The translations under genes were made by a program, and so were the position numbers. This document shows, piece by piece, positions 1 through 9,574 of a stretch of DNA of 15,620 nt (positions within the stretch are counted from its first letter, which is position 1; every line of letters begins with the position of its first letter). A model generated the notes under the pieces. That model did not search any database and was not told the DNA's origin. It worked only from the letters and a program-made list of their open reading frames with translations. The stretch covers positions 1 through 15,620 of the forward strand of contig JBMNPE010000035.1 of the NCBI GenBank assembly GCA_050943435.1, written 5' to 3'. Source of the DNA: RGIG5675 sp050943435. Lineage in GTDB: Bacteria; Bacillota; Clostridia; Oscillospirales; Ruminococcaceae.

Positions 1-1
1 C

Positions 2-1405
2 GACAGGAACAAGTTCCGCGTCCGCGGGGACGTGGTGGAGGTCCTGCCCGCATACAGCAGCACTGTTGCCCTCAGGATAGAGTTCTGGGGCGACACAGTT
101 GACAGGGTGAGCGAGGTGGACCCGACAACGGGGAAGACCATATCCACGATAGACCACATAGCGATATACCCGGCTACGCACTACATAATCCCGAGGGACA
201 TCCTGCACGAGAGGCTGGGGGTCCTGCGCAAGGAAATGATGGAGAGGGCGGACTGGTTCACAAAGCAGGGGAAGCTCATAGAGGCCGAGAGGATAGTCCA
301 GAGGACCCAGTACGACCTGGAGATGCTGGACGAGATAGGCTTCTGCAAGGGAATAGAGAACTATTCCCCGGTGCTTTCCGGCAGGGAGCCCGGGGCAGAG
401 CCGTTTACGCTTCTCGACTACTTCCCGGACGACTACCTCATGTTCATAGACGAGTCTCACGTCATGCTGCCCCAGCTCCACGGGATGTACGGCGGGGACT
501 ACCAGAGAAAGAAGAACCTCGTGGACTACGGGTTCAGGCTCCCGAGCGCCTATGACAACAGGCCCCTCAAGTTCGACGAGTTCTATAGGAAGATAAACCA
601 GGTCATATATTCCAGCGCAACACCGGGTGAATTCGAGAGGGAAAAGTCCACCCAGGTTGTGGAGCAGATAATAAGGCCTACGGGGCTTCTCGACCCTGAG
701 GTTACCGTAAAGCCCACTGAAAACCAGATAGATGACCTCGTGAGCGAAATCCACGTGCAGCTCGAGAGGGGCGAAAAGACCCTGATAACGACTCTCACCA
801 AGAAGATGGCGGAGGACCTCACCGACTACCTCGCGGACCAGGGCATAAAGGTGAGGTACATGCACTACGACGTGGACACCATCGAGAGGATGAAGATAAT
901 AAGGGACCTGAGGATGGGAGAATTCGATGTCCTCGTGGGCATAAACCTCCTGAGGGAGGGCCTCGACATACCGGAGGTTTCGCTCGTAGCCATACTCGAC
1001 GCCGACCAGGAGGGCTTCCTCAGGAGCGAAACGTCCCTCATACAGACGATAGGAAGGGCAGCGAGGAACACCCACGGAAGGGTCATAATGTACGCGGACA
1101 CGGTTACTCCCTCTATGGAAAACGCGATAAGGGAGACATACCGCCGCAGGACCATCCAGAGCAGGTATAACGAGGAGCACGGAATCGTCCCGAAGACCAT
1201 AGTCAAGGAAGTCAGGGATATAATAGACATCACGCACAAGGACAAGGGCGAAGACAAGGAGAAGTACCTGTCCCCGAGGGAGAGGGCGGAACTCATAGAA
1301 AAGCTGACCGCCGAGATGAAGCAGGCCGCGAAGATGCTGGAATTCGAGTACGCGGCGGACCTGAGGGACAAGATAGAACGGCTCAAGAAGAAGCAGCACG
1401 GTTGA
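2..1405 (+). CDS. uvrB: Excinuclease ABC subunit B (UvrB), C-terminal 467 residues, 5' end outside window
   Basis: UvrB is the damage-verifying helicase-like subunit of bacterial nucleotide excision repair; it is loaded by UvrA and recruits UvrC. The frame is open to the left edge and begins DRNKFRVRGDVVE, which lies inside UvrB, so the GTG at 32 is not a start. Visible in order are the DESH helicase motif II (449-460), the FRLPSAYDNRPL segment, YSSATPGEFE, RPTGLLDP, the second RecA-like domain with VGINLLREGLD, and motif VI QTIGRAARN. A C-terminal UVR domain (about 1315-1390, LEFEYAADLRD) would contact UvrC. The Walker A motif and beta-hairpin lie upstream of the window. About 467 of the usual roughly 660 residues are present. 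uvrA follows after 15 nt, so the two are co-transcribed. Arg is mostly AGG and Ile mostly ATA. Identification is essentially certain. Confidence 0.98.
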   Translation, partial: DRNKFRVRGDVVEVLPAYSSTVALRIEFWGDTVDRVSEVDPTTGKTISTIDHIAIYPATHYIIPRDILHERLGVLRKEMMERADWFTKQGKLIEAERIVQRTQYDLEMLDEIGFCKGIENYSPVLSGREPGAEPFTLLDYFPDDYLMFIDESHVMLPQLHGMYGGDYQRKKNLVDYGFRLPSAYDNRPLKFDEFYRKINQVIYSSATPGEFEREKSTQVVEQIIRPTGLLDPEVTVKPTENQIDDLVSEIHVQLERGEKTLITTLTKKMAEDLTDYLADQGIKVRYMHYDVDTIERMKIIRDLRMGEFDVLVGINLLREGLDIPEVSLVAILDADQEGFLRSETSLIQTIGRAARNTHGRVIMYADTVTPSMENAIRETYRRRTIQSRYNEEHGIVPKTIVKEVRDIIDITHKDKGEDKEKYLSPRERAELIEKLTAEMKQAAKMLEFEYAADLRDKIERLKKKQHG

Positions 1406-1420
1406 TCCAGAGGTGGAACG

Positions 1421-4236
<2,816 letters not shown>

Positions 4237-4240
<4 letters not shown>

Positions 4241-5436
4241 AAGACGGTGCTCATATGGAATACGATTATCTCAAGAGGGCCCGCGAGCTGGCGGGCGAAA
4301 CAGTGGAGATGCGCAGGTACCTGCACGAAAACGCCGAGGTCGGCAACGAGGTCCCCAAGACAGATGCCTACATCGAAAAGAAGCTCACCGAATTCGGCGT
4401 GCAGTACAAGGAGATAGGAAAGGGCGGAATCGCAGCCCTGATAGGCCCTTCAACCGGCAAGTGCATACTGATAAGGGCAGACATAGACGCCCTCCCGATG
4501 AAGGAGGAGTCCGGCATGCCGTTTGCGAGCAAGGGAAACGCCTGCCACAGCTGCGGCCACGACATACACACCGCCGCAGCTCTCACCTGCGCAAAAATGC
4601 TCAAGGAGAACGAAGAGAACCTCAGGGGACAGGTGAAGATCCTGTTCCAGCCCGACGAGGAGAGGATTCTAGGCGCTATAGACATGATAGAGAACGGCGT
4701 CCTCGAGGATCCGCACGTTGACGTGTGCATCTCCATGCACACCAACATGCTGATGCACCCGGGTGAATTCAACTGCCTGCCGGGCGGATACCTCTCCTCC
4801 AGCGACAGCTTCCGGATAACCGTAAAGGGACGCGGGGCACACGGCTCCGAGCCGGAATTCAGCGTCGATCCCATCCTGGTGGGCTCAGAGATAGTCAACA
4901 ACGTCCAGGAGATATCGAGCCGCGAGGTTTCCGGGTTCAAGACATTTGTGCTGACATTCGGGGTTTTCAAGTCCGGGGAAGCCTTCAACATTATCCCGGC
5001 AACGGCACAGCTCGAGGGCACCATAAGGTGCTTCGACAGGGAGACGAGGGATTTCGTCAAAAAGCGCCTCACTGAGATAGCCAAGAGCACCGCGGCTGTC
5101 TACAGGGCCGAGGCAGAGGTCGAATTCCCGGCTTCCACTCCTGTCACATACAACGACCCGCAGCTCACCGACGACATTCTCAGGTACCTGAGGGAATCAT
5201 TCGACCCGGCGATAGTGCACAGCATGAGCCTCTACCAGAAGCCCTCTGACGACTTCGCGTACTACGGGGAGCACTGCCCGAGCGTCATGTACCACGTCGG
5301 AATGGGCAACAAGGAGGACGGGCACGAATACCCGCTCCACAACCCGAAGGTCTGGTTCGACGAGAGCGCCTTCCCGAACGCATCAGCTGCGTTCGCGATA
5401 ATCTGCTCGAGGTGGCTCGAGGAGCATTCCGCCTGA
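4237..5436 (+). CDS. M20 family metallopeptidase / amidohydrolase (aminoacylase-like)
   Basis: This is a zinc- or manganese-dependent amidohydrolase of the M20 (probably M20D) family, which includes N-acyl-amino-acid hydrolases such as hippurate hydrolase, aminoacylases and N-acetyl-diaminopimelate deacetylase. The substrate cannot be read from sequence. Every expected metal ligand is present: C106-G-H108-D, the PDEE box (E141/E142), H168 in SMHTNM, and H368 in YPLHNP near the C-terminus. The dimerisation-domain motif GRGAHGSEPEFSVDP is also present. At 399 residues it is full length with no signal peptide, so it is cytoplasmic. The ATG at 4237 overlaps the uvrA stop (ATGA), suggesting translational coupling. 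A second in-frame ATG at 4255 (MEYDYLKRA) is a possible start, and neither has a strong ribosome binding site. Its place between uvrA and ung is unexplained by family function. Confidence 0.92.
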
Positions 5437-5438
5437 GC

Positions 5439-6143
5439 ATGCTGCGCGAAATGCTGCTGGATCCCGCGAAATACGGGATTTCCACCGACTGGGAGCCCTT
5501 TTTCCGTGAAGAGATGGCCGAGCCATACTTCCAGGAGCTGGACCGCTTTGTGGAGGGGGCTTACAGTGAATCAACGGTATATCCCCCAAGGGACAGGATA
5601 TTCGCCGCATATTCGCTGTCGCCGCTTATGGCAAAGTGCGTAATCTGCGGGCAGGACCCGTACTACAGGCAGGGTCAGGCGACTGGCCTCGCTTTTGCCC
5701 TGTCGCCTCATGTAAAAGAGACGCCTTCCATGAGGAACATAAGGAAGGAACTCAGAGACGACCTCGGGGAGGACGTTTCCCAGGACCTCTCTTCCTGGCC
5801 CGGGCAGGGAGTTTTCCTCATAAACTCCGTCCTGACTGTGGAGGACACAAAGCCCATGTCCCACTCCGGAAAGGGCTGGGAGAGGTTCACTGCAGATTCT
5901 ATTGAATACATTCTCAAAGTGAGAAAGGGCCCGGTAAGTGCCATCCTGTGGGGATCCCAGGCGGGGAAGATGGCACCGCTCTTTAAAGAAGGCGGGGAAG
6001 CCCCGAGAATGGCAGTTCTGTCTCCACATCCGAGCCCGCTCTCGGCATACAGGGGATTTTTCGGGTCGAAGCCCTTTTCCAGGGTAAACAGCTTCCTTTT
6101 TGAAAACGGGGAAGACCCCATAATCTGGGGCAGAAAGGCATAG
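5439..6143 (+). CDS. ung: Family 1 uracil-DNA glycosylase (Ung), with three altered conserved histidines
   Basis: Ung removes uracil from DNA to start base-excision repair. The core is intact: the water-activating Asp (D73 in GQDPY), pocket Tyr Y75, uracil-stacking Phe F86, uracil-reading Asn N129 (LINSVLTV), and motif HPSPLSAYRGFFG with H197 and the intercalating Leu L201. Three usually conserved histidines differ: GQDPYH is GQDPYY (Y76), QAHGL is QATGL (T82), and HPSPLSAH is HPSPLSAY (Y204). The ATG at 5439 gives 234 residues, close to the usual 225 or so, and begins 2 nt after the amidohydrolase stop. AGGAG at 5420-5424 is rather distant. ATG 5451 and GTG 5412 are alternative starts. It is the last gene of the repair operon. 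Activity is likely but not certain given the substitutions. Confidence 0.93.
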   Translation: MLREMLLDPAKYGISTDWEPFFREEMAEPYFQELDRFVEGAYSESTVYPPRDRIFAAYSLSPLMAKCVICGQDPYYRQGQATGLAFALSPHVKETPSMRNIRKELRDDLGEDVSQDLSSWPGQGVFLINSVLTVEDTKPMSHSGKGWERFTADSIEYILKVRKGPVSAILWGSQAGKMAPLFKEGGEAPRMAVLSPHPSPLSAYRGFFGSKPFSRVNSFLFENGEDPIIWGRKA

Positions 6144-6147
6144 AAAA

Positions 6148-6186
6148 ACCGCCGCCCGGAATCAGCTTCCGGTGCGGCGGTATTTT
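6148..6186. terminator. Bidirectional intrinsic terminator between ung and tRNA-Ser
   Basis: The arms ACCGCCGC/GCGGCGGT (6148-6155 with 6174-6181) and CCGGAA/TTCCGG (6156-6161 with 6167-6172) form a 14-bp stem with one bulged T at 6173 and a 5-nt loop. On the plus strand it is followed by ATTTT, ending the ung operon. On the minus strand it is followed by five T (the A-run at 6144-6148), ending the convergent tRNA-Ser transcript. Confidence 0.92.
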
Positions 6187-6188
6187 CA

Positions 6189-6281
6189 TGGCGGAGAAGA
6201 AGGGATTCGAACCCTTGAGACGTTTTTGACGCCTACACGATTTCCAGTCGTGCGCCCTCGACCAAGCTAGGCGACTTCTCC
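6189..6281 (-). tRNA. tRNA-Ser (anticodon GGA), CCA encoded
   Basis: Read on the minus strand, the acceptor arms GGAGAAG (6275-6281) and CTTCTCC (6193-6199) pair perfectly, followed by discriminator G and an encoded CCA (6189-6191). The anticodon stem CACGA/TCGTG carries loop CTGGAAA (6241-6247), giving anticodon GGA at 6243-6245, which reads UCC and UCU serine codons. A long variable arm (GGCGT, loop CAAAA, ACGTC) is typical of class II tRNA-Ser. The T-arm is AGGG-TTCGAAT-CCCT. It has its own promoter and terminator and converges on ung. Confidence 0.97.
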
Positions 6282-6310
6282 AGAGCTTCGATTTTGGTCA
6301 AGCAAAAGTT

Positions 6311-6339
6311 ATATTAATAGATTGAAACACATTAGTCAA
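6311..6339 (-). promoter_or_regulatory. Sigma-70-type promoter for tRNA-Ser
   Basis: On the minus strand, -35 TTGACT (plus-strand AGTCAA, 6334-6339) and -10 TAATAT (6311-6316) are separated by exactly 17 nt. Transcription would start about 20-25 nt before the mature tRNA 5' end. The -35 lies 6 nt beyond a stem-loop that follows the upstream minus-strand gene. Confidence 0.82.
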
Positions 6340-6345
6340 GCAGAA

Positions 6346-6370
6346 CCGGATGCCCAGAAAAGGCACCCGG
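6346..6370 (-). terminator. Stem-loop after the small membrane-protein gene, weak terminator candidate
   Basis: In minus-strand RNA, CCGGGUGCC and GGCAUCCGG form a 9-bp stem with one G-U pair (plus-strand 6362-6370 and 6346-6354) and a 7-nt loop. On the plus strand that G-U pair becomes an A-C mismatch, so the structure is oriented for the minus strand. The following sequence is TTCTGCTTG, a poor T-tract, so termination may be incomplete and could read into the tRNA-Ser gene. Confidence 0.5.
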
Positions 6371-6401
6371 AAGCGTCAATGTCACTCTGCACTGCGGCCT
6401 C

Positions 6402-6629
6402 TCAGAGGCCCTTGAACAGCGACCCGAGGAGGAGCAGCACGGCGCCTGAGAAGAGGGTCCAGAACACGAAGGTGCTCCTGTTCCTGCCCTTCGCGGTGAA
6501 ATGAGCTATTGCCCCTGCCGCTATGAGCACAAGGGATATGAGGTATATTGCGTTTGACGGGGGAGTGAGGCGGATGCTGATGCTGACTGCGGGCACTGCG
6601 GCCCCTGCAATGCTGCTTAAAAACGACAT
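6402..6629 (-). CDS. Small two-helix membrane protein, function unknown
   Basis: A 75-residue protein with no family I recognise. The case for a real gene is a strong ribosome binding site, GGAGGA (plus-strand 6637-6642), exactly 7 nt before the ATG, and a clean membrane-protein pattern. A mildly hydrophobic N-terminal stretch (1-18) is followed by helix 1 (about 27-44, AIYLISLVLIAAGAIAHF), a positively charged turn TAKGRNRS, and helix 2 (about 53-72). By the positive-inside rule the turn is cytoplasmic and both ends are outside. It is transcribed divergently from asnS; 133 nt separate the two start codons. A stem-loop follows the stop, then the tRNA-Ser promoter. The opposite-strand frame in the same place lacks such support. 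Confidence 0.75.
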   Translation of the reverse strand: MSFLSSIAGAAVPAVSISIRLTPPSNAIYLISLVLIAAGAIAHFTAKGRNRSTFVFWTLFSGAVLLLLGSLFKGL

Positions 6630-6652
6630 GTCTTTGTCCTCCGTTTTTCCAT

Positions 6653-6675
6653 GACTGCAGACCGGTTCTGCAGTC
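6653..6675. repeat. Perfect 9-bp inverted repeat between divergent genes
   Basis: GACTGCAGA (6653-6661) and TCTGCAGTC (6667-6675) are perfect inverted copies around the 5-nt spacer CCGGT. It lies 10 nt upstream of the asnS -35 box and 10 nt before the ribosome binding site of the minus-strand small gene. It could be an operator for a dimeric regulator, or a hairpin in the leader of the small gene. No T-tract follows on either strand, so a terminator is unlikely. Confidence 0.6.
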
Positions 6676-6685
6676 CGATTTCTGG

Positions 6686-6714
6686 TTGAGGCGTTAATTA
6701 AAATATATTATAAT
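6686..6714 (+). promoter_or_regulatory. Sigma-70-type promoter for the asnS operon
   Basis: -35 TTGAGG (6686-6691), a 17-nt spacer, and a consensus -10 TATAAT (6709-6714) in a very AT-rich stretch. Transcription would start near 6721, giving a leader of about 42 nt to the asnS ATG, too short for a T-box. An overlapping TATAAT on the minus strand (6707-6712) could serve the divergent gene, but its -35 is poor. Confidence 0.85.
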
Positions 6715-6762
6715 CTTCACTAAAATAAAATTGTGCTGGAAAGTGCAGAAAGGTCCTTTCAG

Positions 6763-8157
6763 ATGAAGCATCAGGACATAAGATCTCTCTACGAAAACAC
6801 CGGACTCGCAGACGGCGCAGAAGTCGAGGTGGAGGGCTGGGTAAGGACCTCCAGGGAATCAAAGCAGATTGGGTTCATATCGCTCAACGACGGCTCCTGC
6901 CTCAAGAACCTCCAGGTCGTCATCGAGGAGGGGAAGATATCCAACTTCAAGGAGCTCGCAAACGCATCTGTAGGCAGCGCAGTCAGGTTTTCGGGGAAGA
7001 TCTCCCTCACCCCCGGCATGAAGCAGCCGTTCGAGCTCAAGGCCGAGAAGGGCGAGGTCACCGGAAAGTGCGGACCTGACTTTCCTATACAGAAAAAGAA
7101 GACCTCCCTCGAGTATCTCAGGACAATCCCTCATCTGAGGGCAAGGACTAACACATTCGAGGCCGTGTACAGGGTGAGGGGCGAATGCGCGTACGCTATA
7201 CACGAGTTCTTCCACGAGAACGGCTTCACCTACATAAATACACCGATTATCACAGGAAGCGACGCGGAAGGCGCCGGGGAGATGTTCCAGGTGACCACGC
7301 TTGACCTCGCCGACGTGCCGAAGAACCCTGACGGAACCGTAGACTATACCAAGGACTTCTTCAAGCGGGAAACCAACCTAACCGTGTCAGGGCAGCTCGA
7401 GGCTGAGGGGATGGCCCTTGCGCTCGGGAAGGTGTACACCTTCGGGCCGACGTTCAGGGCGGAAAACTCCAACACCCAGAGGCATGCAGCCGAGTTCTGG
7501 ATGATTGAACCCGAGATGGCGTTCTTCGACCTCGAGGACGACATGGACACGGAAGAGGCGATGATAAAGTTCGTTATCTCCAAGATTCTGGAGAGATGCC
7601 CGGACGAAATAGACTTCTTCACGAGGTTCTACGACAAGGATCTCAGGAACAGGCTCGAGCACGTGGCGGGCTCCAAATTCGCGAGGGTAACCTACACCGA
7701 GGCCATAGAGGAGCTGAAGAAGAACGAGGACAATTTCGAGTTCAAGCCGTACTGGGGCTGCGACCTGCAGACGGAGCACGAGAGGTACCTCACGGAAAAG
7801 GTATACGGCAAACCGGTCTTCGTGACAGACTATCCCAAGGACATCAAGGCCTTCTACATGAAGCAGAACGACGACGGGAAGACCGTCGCGGCCGTCGACC
7901 TCCTGGTCCCCGGAATAGGCGAGCTCTGCGGGGGAAGCCAGAGGGAAGAGGACTACGACAAGCTCCTCGCGAGAATAAGGGAGATGGGCCTCAGGGAGTC
8001 GGACTACGACTGGTACCTCGATCTCCGCAGATTCGGGACCGTGGTGCATTCAGGATTCGGGCTCGGATTCGAGAGACTCATCATGTACGTCACCGGAATG
8101 CAGAACATAAGGGACGTCGAGCTGTATCCGAGGACAGTAGGCGGATTCAGCAACTGA
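6763..8157 (+). CDS. asnS: Asparaginyl-tRNA synthetase
   Basis: AsnRS is a cytoplasmic class IIb synthetase that charges tRNA-Asn with asparagine. The ATG at 6763 has AAAGG at 6749-6753 upstream and gives 464 residues, the normal bacterial length; the GTG at 6733 in the same frame would add ten atypical residues and sits too near the transcription start. The N-terminal OB fold for anticodon binding covers about residues 19-104 (VEVEGWVRTSRESKQIGFISL). The catalytic domain has class II motif 1 around residue 157, motif 2 from FRAENSNTQRHAAEF (231-245), and motif 3 GFGLGFERLIMY (431-442). The NSNT segment is typical of AsnRS rather than AspRS. It heads a two-gene operon with an aspartate aminotransferase relative 13 nt downstream. 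No T-box precedes it. Confidence 0.98.
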   Translation: MKHQDIRSLYENTGLADGAEVEVEGWVRTSRESKQIGFISLNDGSCLKNLQVVIEEGKISNFKELANASVGSAVRFSGKISLTPGMKQPFELKAEKGEVTGKCGPDFPIQKKKTSLEYLRTIPHLRARTNTFEAVYRVRGECAYAIHEFFHENGFTYINTPIITGSDAEGAGEMFQVTTLDLADVPKNPDGTVDYTKDFFKRETNLTVSGQLEAEGMALALGKVYTFGPTFRAENSNTQRHAAEFWMIEPEMAFFDLEDDMDTEEAMIKFVISKILERCPDEIDFFTRFYDKDLRNRLEHVAGSKFARVTYTEAIEELKKNEDNFEFKPYWGCDLQTEHERYLTEKVYGKPVFVTDYPKDIKAFYMKQNDDGKTVAAVDLLVPGIGELCGGSQREEDYDKLLARIREMGLRESDYDWYLDLRRFGTVVHSGFGLGFERLIMYVTGMQNIRDVELYPRTVGGFSN

Positions 8158-8170
8158 CAGGAGGCATACA

Positions 8171-9451
8171 TTGGCTGGAAACAAGGGCGGACTGCTTCCG
8201 CAGGAAGAATACGATAAGGAGATAAAAAAGTACGAGGGATTCAAATCCCTGGGGCTCAAGCTCAATATGGCGAGGGGAAAGCCGTCTCCGGGACAGCTGG
8301 ACATAGCAGACGACATCCTGACTATTGTAAAGCCCGGCGACTTTACGGCAAGCGACAGCACCGACATAAGGAACTACGGGAACCTGGAAGGGCTCCCGGA
8401 GCTCAAGAAGATATATGCGGAAATCCTCGACGTGCCGCAGGAGAGCATCTTGCTCGGCGGGGCTTCGAGCCTCAACCTGATGTTCGACACGATATCCGCG
8501 GCGTACTTCAAGGGGATGGCCGGTTCAAAGAGACCGTGGATAAAGGAGCAGAAGGTGAAGTTTCTCTGCCCGTGCCCTGGGTACGACAGGCATTTTGCAG
8601 TGAGCGAGTACTTCGGGATGGAGCTCGTTCCCGTCGCCTTCAGGGAGGACGGACCCGACATGGACGAGGTCGAGAGAATTGCCTCATCTGACCCTTCCGT
8701 CAAGGGAATGTGGATAGTTCCGATATATTCAAATCCGGACGGAATTGTCTGCTCTCTCGAAACGCTCAAGAGGATGGCTTCCATGAAGACCGCGGCACCG
8801 GACTTCACGGTTATGTACGACAACGCCTACTGCGTGCACAACCTTTACGACGACAGGCCGGCCCCGATTTACCCGATACTCGAGATTGCTGAGAAATGCG
8901 GGAATCCCAGCAGGTTTGTGGAATTCTTCTCCACGAGCAAGATCACCTACGCAGGCGGCGGAATAAGCGGTCTTGCCGCAAATCCGGAAGAAAAGCAGAA
9001 GCTCCTCGAGTCAGAGAAGATCCGCACGATATGCTACGACAAGGTGAACCAGTACAGGCACGCAAAGTATTTGAAGAGCGCTGAGAACGTGCGCAGGATT
9101 ATGAGCAGGCAGGCCGAATTCCTGAGGCCGAGATTCGAGAAGGTCGAGGAGATATTCTCAAATGAGCTCTCGGATGTAGAAGGCGTGAGGTGGACAAAGC
9201 CTCTCGGCGGATACTTCATAAGCTTCTATTCCGTTCCCGGGACGGCAAAGCGCGTGTACGAGCTCTGCCGCGACGCCGGGGTGACTCTCACGAAGGTCGG
9301 GGCAACTTATCCATACGGGAAGGACCCTGAGGATTCGAACCTCAGAATAGCCCCTTCTTATCCCTCTTTGGAGGACCTCAGCCAGTCCGCGGAGCTCTTC
9401 TGCTGCGCGGTGAGGCTTGCCGTCCTCGAAAAGGAGCTCGGAAAGATCTGA
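8171..9451 (+). CDS. Aspartate aminotransferase-like PLP enzyme, Asp_aminotransf (PF12897) type
   Basis: A fold-type I PLP-dependent aminotransferase of the PF12897 group, whose characterised member I know of is Corynebacterium glutamicum AspT (aspartate/2-oxoglutarate). Signature stretches run the full length: LNMARGKPSPGQLD, GGASSLNLMFDTI, FLCPCPGYDRHF, IVPIYSNPDG, DNAYCVH, FFSTSKITYAGGG with the PLP-linking lysine K257, DKVNQYRHAKYLK, GGYFISF and SNLRIAPSYPS with R392, the expected carboxylate-binding Arg. The start is TTG at 8171, with a perfect AGGAGG at 8159-8164 and a 6-nt gap. At 426 residues it is full length. Co-transcription with asnS fits a role in the aspartate/asparagine pool, although the substrate is inferred from family. 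No terminator is obvious downstream; the secD promoter begins 21 nt past the stop. Confidence 0.93.
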   Translation: MAGNKGGLLPQEEYDKEIKKYEGFKSLGLKLNMARGKPSPGQLDIADDILTIVKPGDFTASDSTDIRNYGNLEGLPELKKIYAEILDVPQESILLGGASSLNLMFDTISAAYFKGMAGSKRPWIKEQKVKFLCPCPGYDRHFAVSEYFGMELVPVAFREDGPDMDEVERIASSDPSVKGMWIVPIYSNPDGIVCSLETLKRMASMKTAAPDFTVMYDNAYCVHNLYDDRPAPIYPILEIAEKCGNPSRFVEFFSTSKITYAGGGISGLAANPEEKQKLLESEKIRTICYDKVNQYRHAKYLKSAENVRRIMSRQAEFLRPRFEKVEEIFSNELSDVEGVRWTKPLGGYFISFYSVPGTAKRVYELCRDAGVTLTKVGATYPYGKDPEDSNLRIAPSYPSLEDLSQSAELFCCAVRLAVLEKELGKI

Positions 9452-9471
9452 TTTTTCCGCCCGGGGTCAAT

Positions 9472-9501
9472 TTGACTAAGGACCTTGCGGGGCAATATAA
9501 T
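9472..9501 (+). promoter_or_regulatory. Sigma-70-type promoter for secD-secF-nrdR
   Basis: -35 TTGACT (9472-9477), an 18-nt spacer, and -10 TATAAT (9496-9501). The -35 overlaps a short palindrome, GTCAA-T-TTGAC (9466-9476), which might be an operator half but could be chance. Transcription would start near 9508. Confidence 0.82.
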
Positions 9502-9506
9502 AACTG

Positions 9507-9531
9507 AGCGCCGTGTATTATATGCGGCGTT
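9507..9531 (+). other. Leader hairpin at the 5' end of the secD transcript
   Basis: Arms 9507-9516 and 9522-9531, with core CGCCG/CGGCG, form about ten pairs including three G-U pairs around a 5-nt loop, right at the predicted transcript start. A smaller AACGA/TCGTT repeat (9556-9560 with 9565-9569) places GAGG, the likely ribosome binding sequence, partly in its loop. The first may stabilise the mRNA and the second may tune translation; both roles are inferred. Confidence 0.5.
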
Positions 9532-9574
9532 CCTGGGCTGCGAAAAAGATTATTAAACGAGGTCTCGTTAAAAT

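Noticed and set aside
6296..6301. Second TTGACC box on the minus strand near tRNA-Ser
   Set aside because: A -10 at proper distance would fall inside the tRNA, where none is seen; the TTGACT/TAATAT pair fits much better. It also forms part of an 8-bp repeat GTCAAGCA (6297-6304 and 6335-6342), which is likely chance.
6322..6504. Plus-strand 60-codon frame between tRNA-Ser and asnS
   Set aside because: Its start is inside the minus-strand tRNA promoter, it has no ribosome binding site, and it overlaps the better-supported minus-strand membrane-protein gene.
6748..6760. Palindrome GAAAGGTCCTTTC at the asnS ribosome binding site
   Set aside because: A one-base centre leaves only a weak small hairpin after opening a loop, so sequestration of the site is doubtful.
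6721..6762. T-box or other riboswitch ahead of asnS
   Set aside because: Only about 42 nt separate the predicted transcript start from the ATG, with no specifier stem, T-box sequence or terminator.
7596..8225. 209-codon plus-strand frame within asnS
   Set aside because: Arg- and Gly-rich out-of-frame shadow of asnS with no motif; it crosses the asnS stop and the next start.
9331..9346. T-arm-like sequence GGATTCGAACCTC
   Set aside because: It is in frame in the aminotransferase (EDSNLR), and no acceptor or anticodon stem surrounds it.
9438..9460. Possible terminator GGAAA/TTTCC after the aminotransferase
   Set aside because: Only five weak pairs, partly in the coding end, without a T-tract after the stem.
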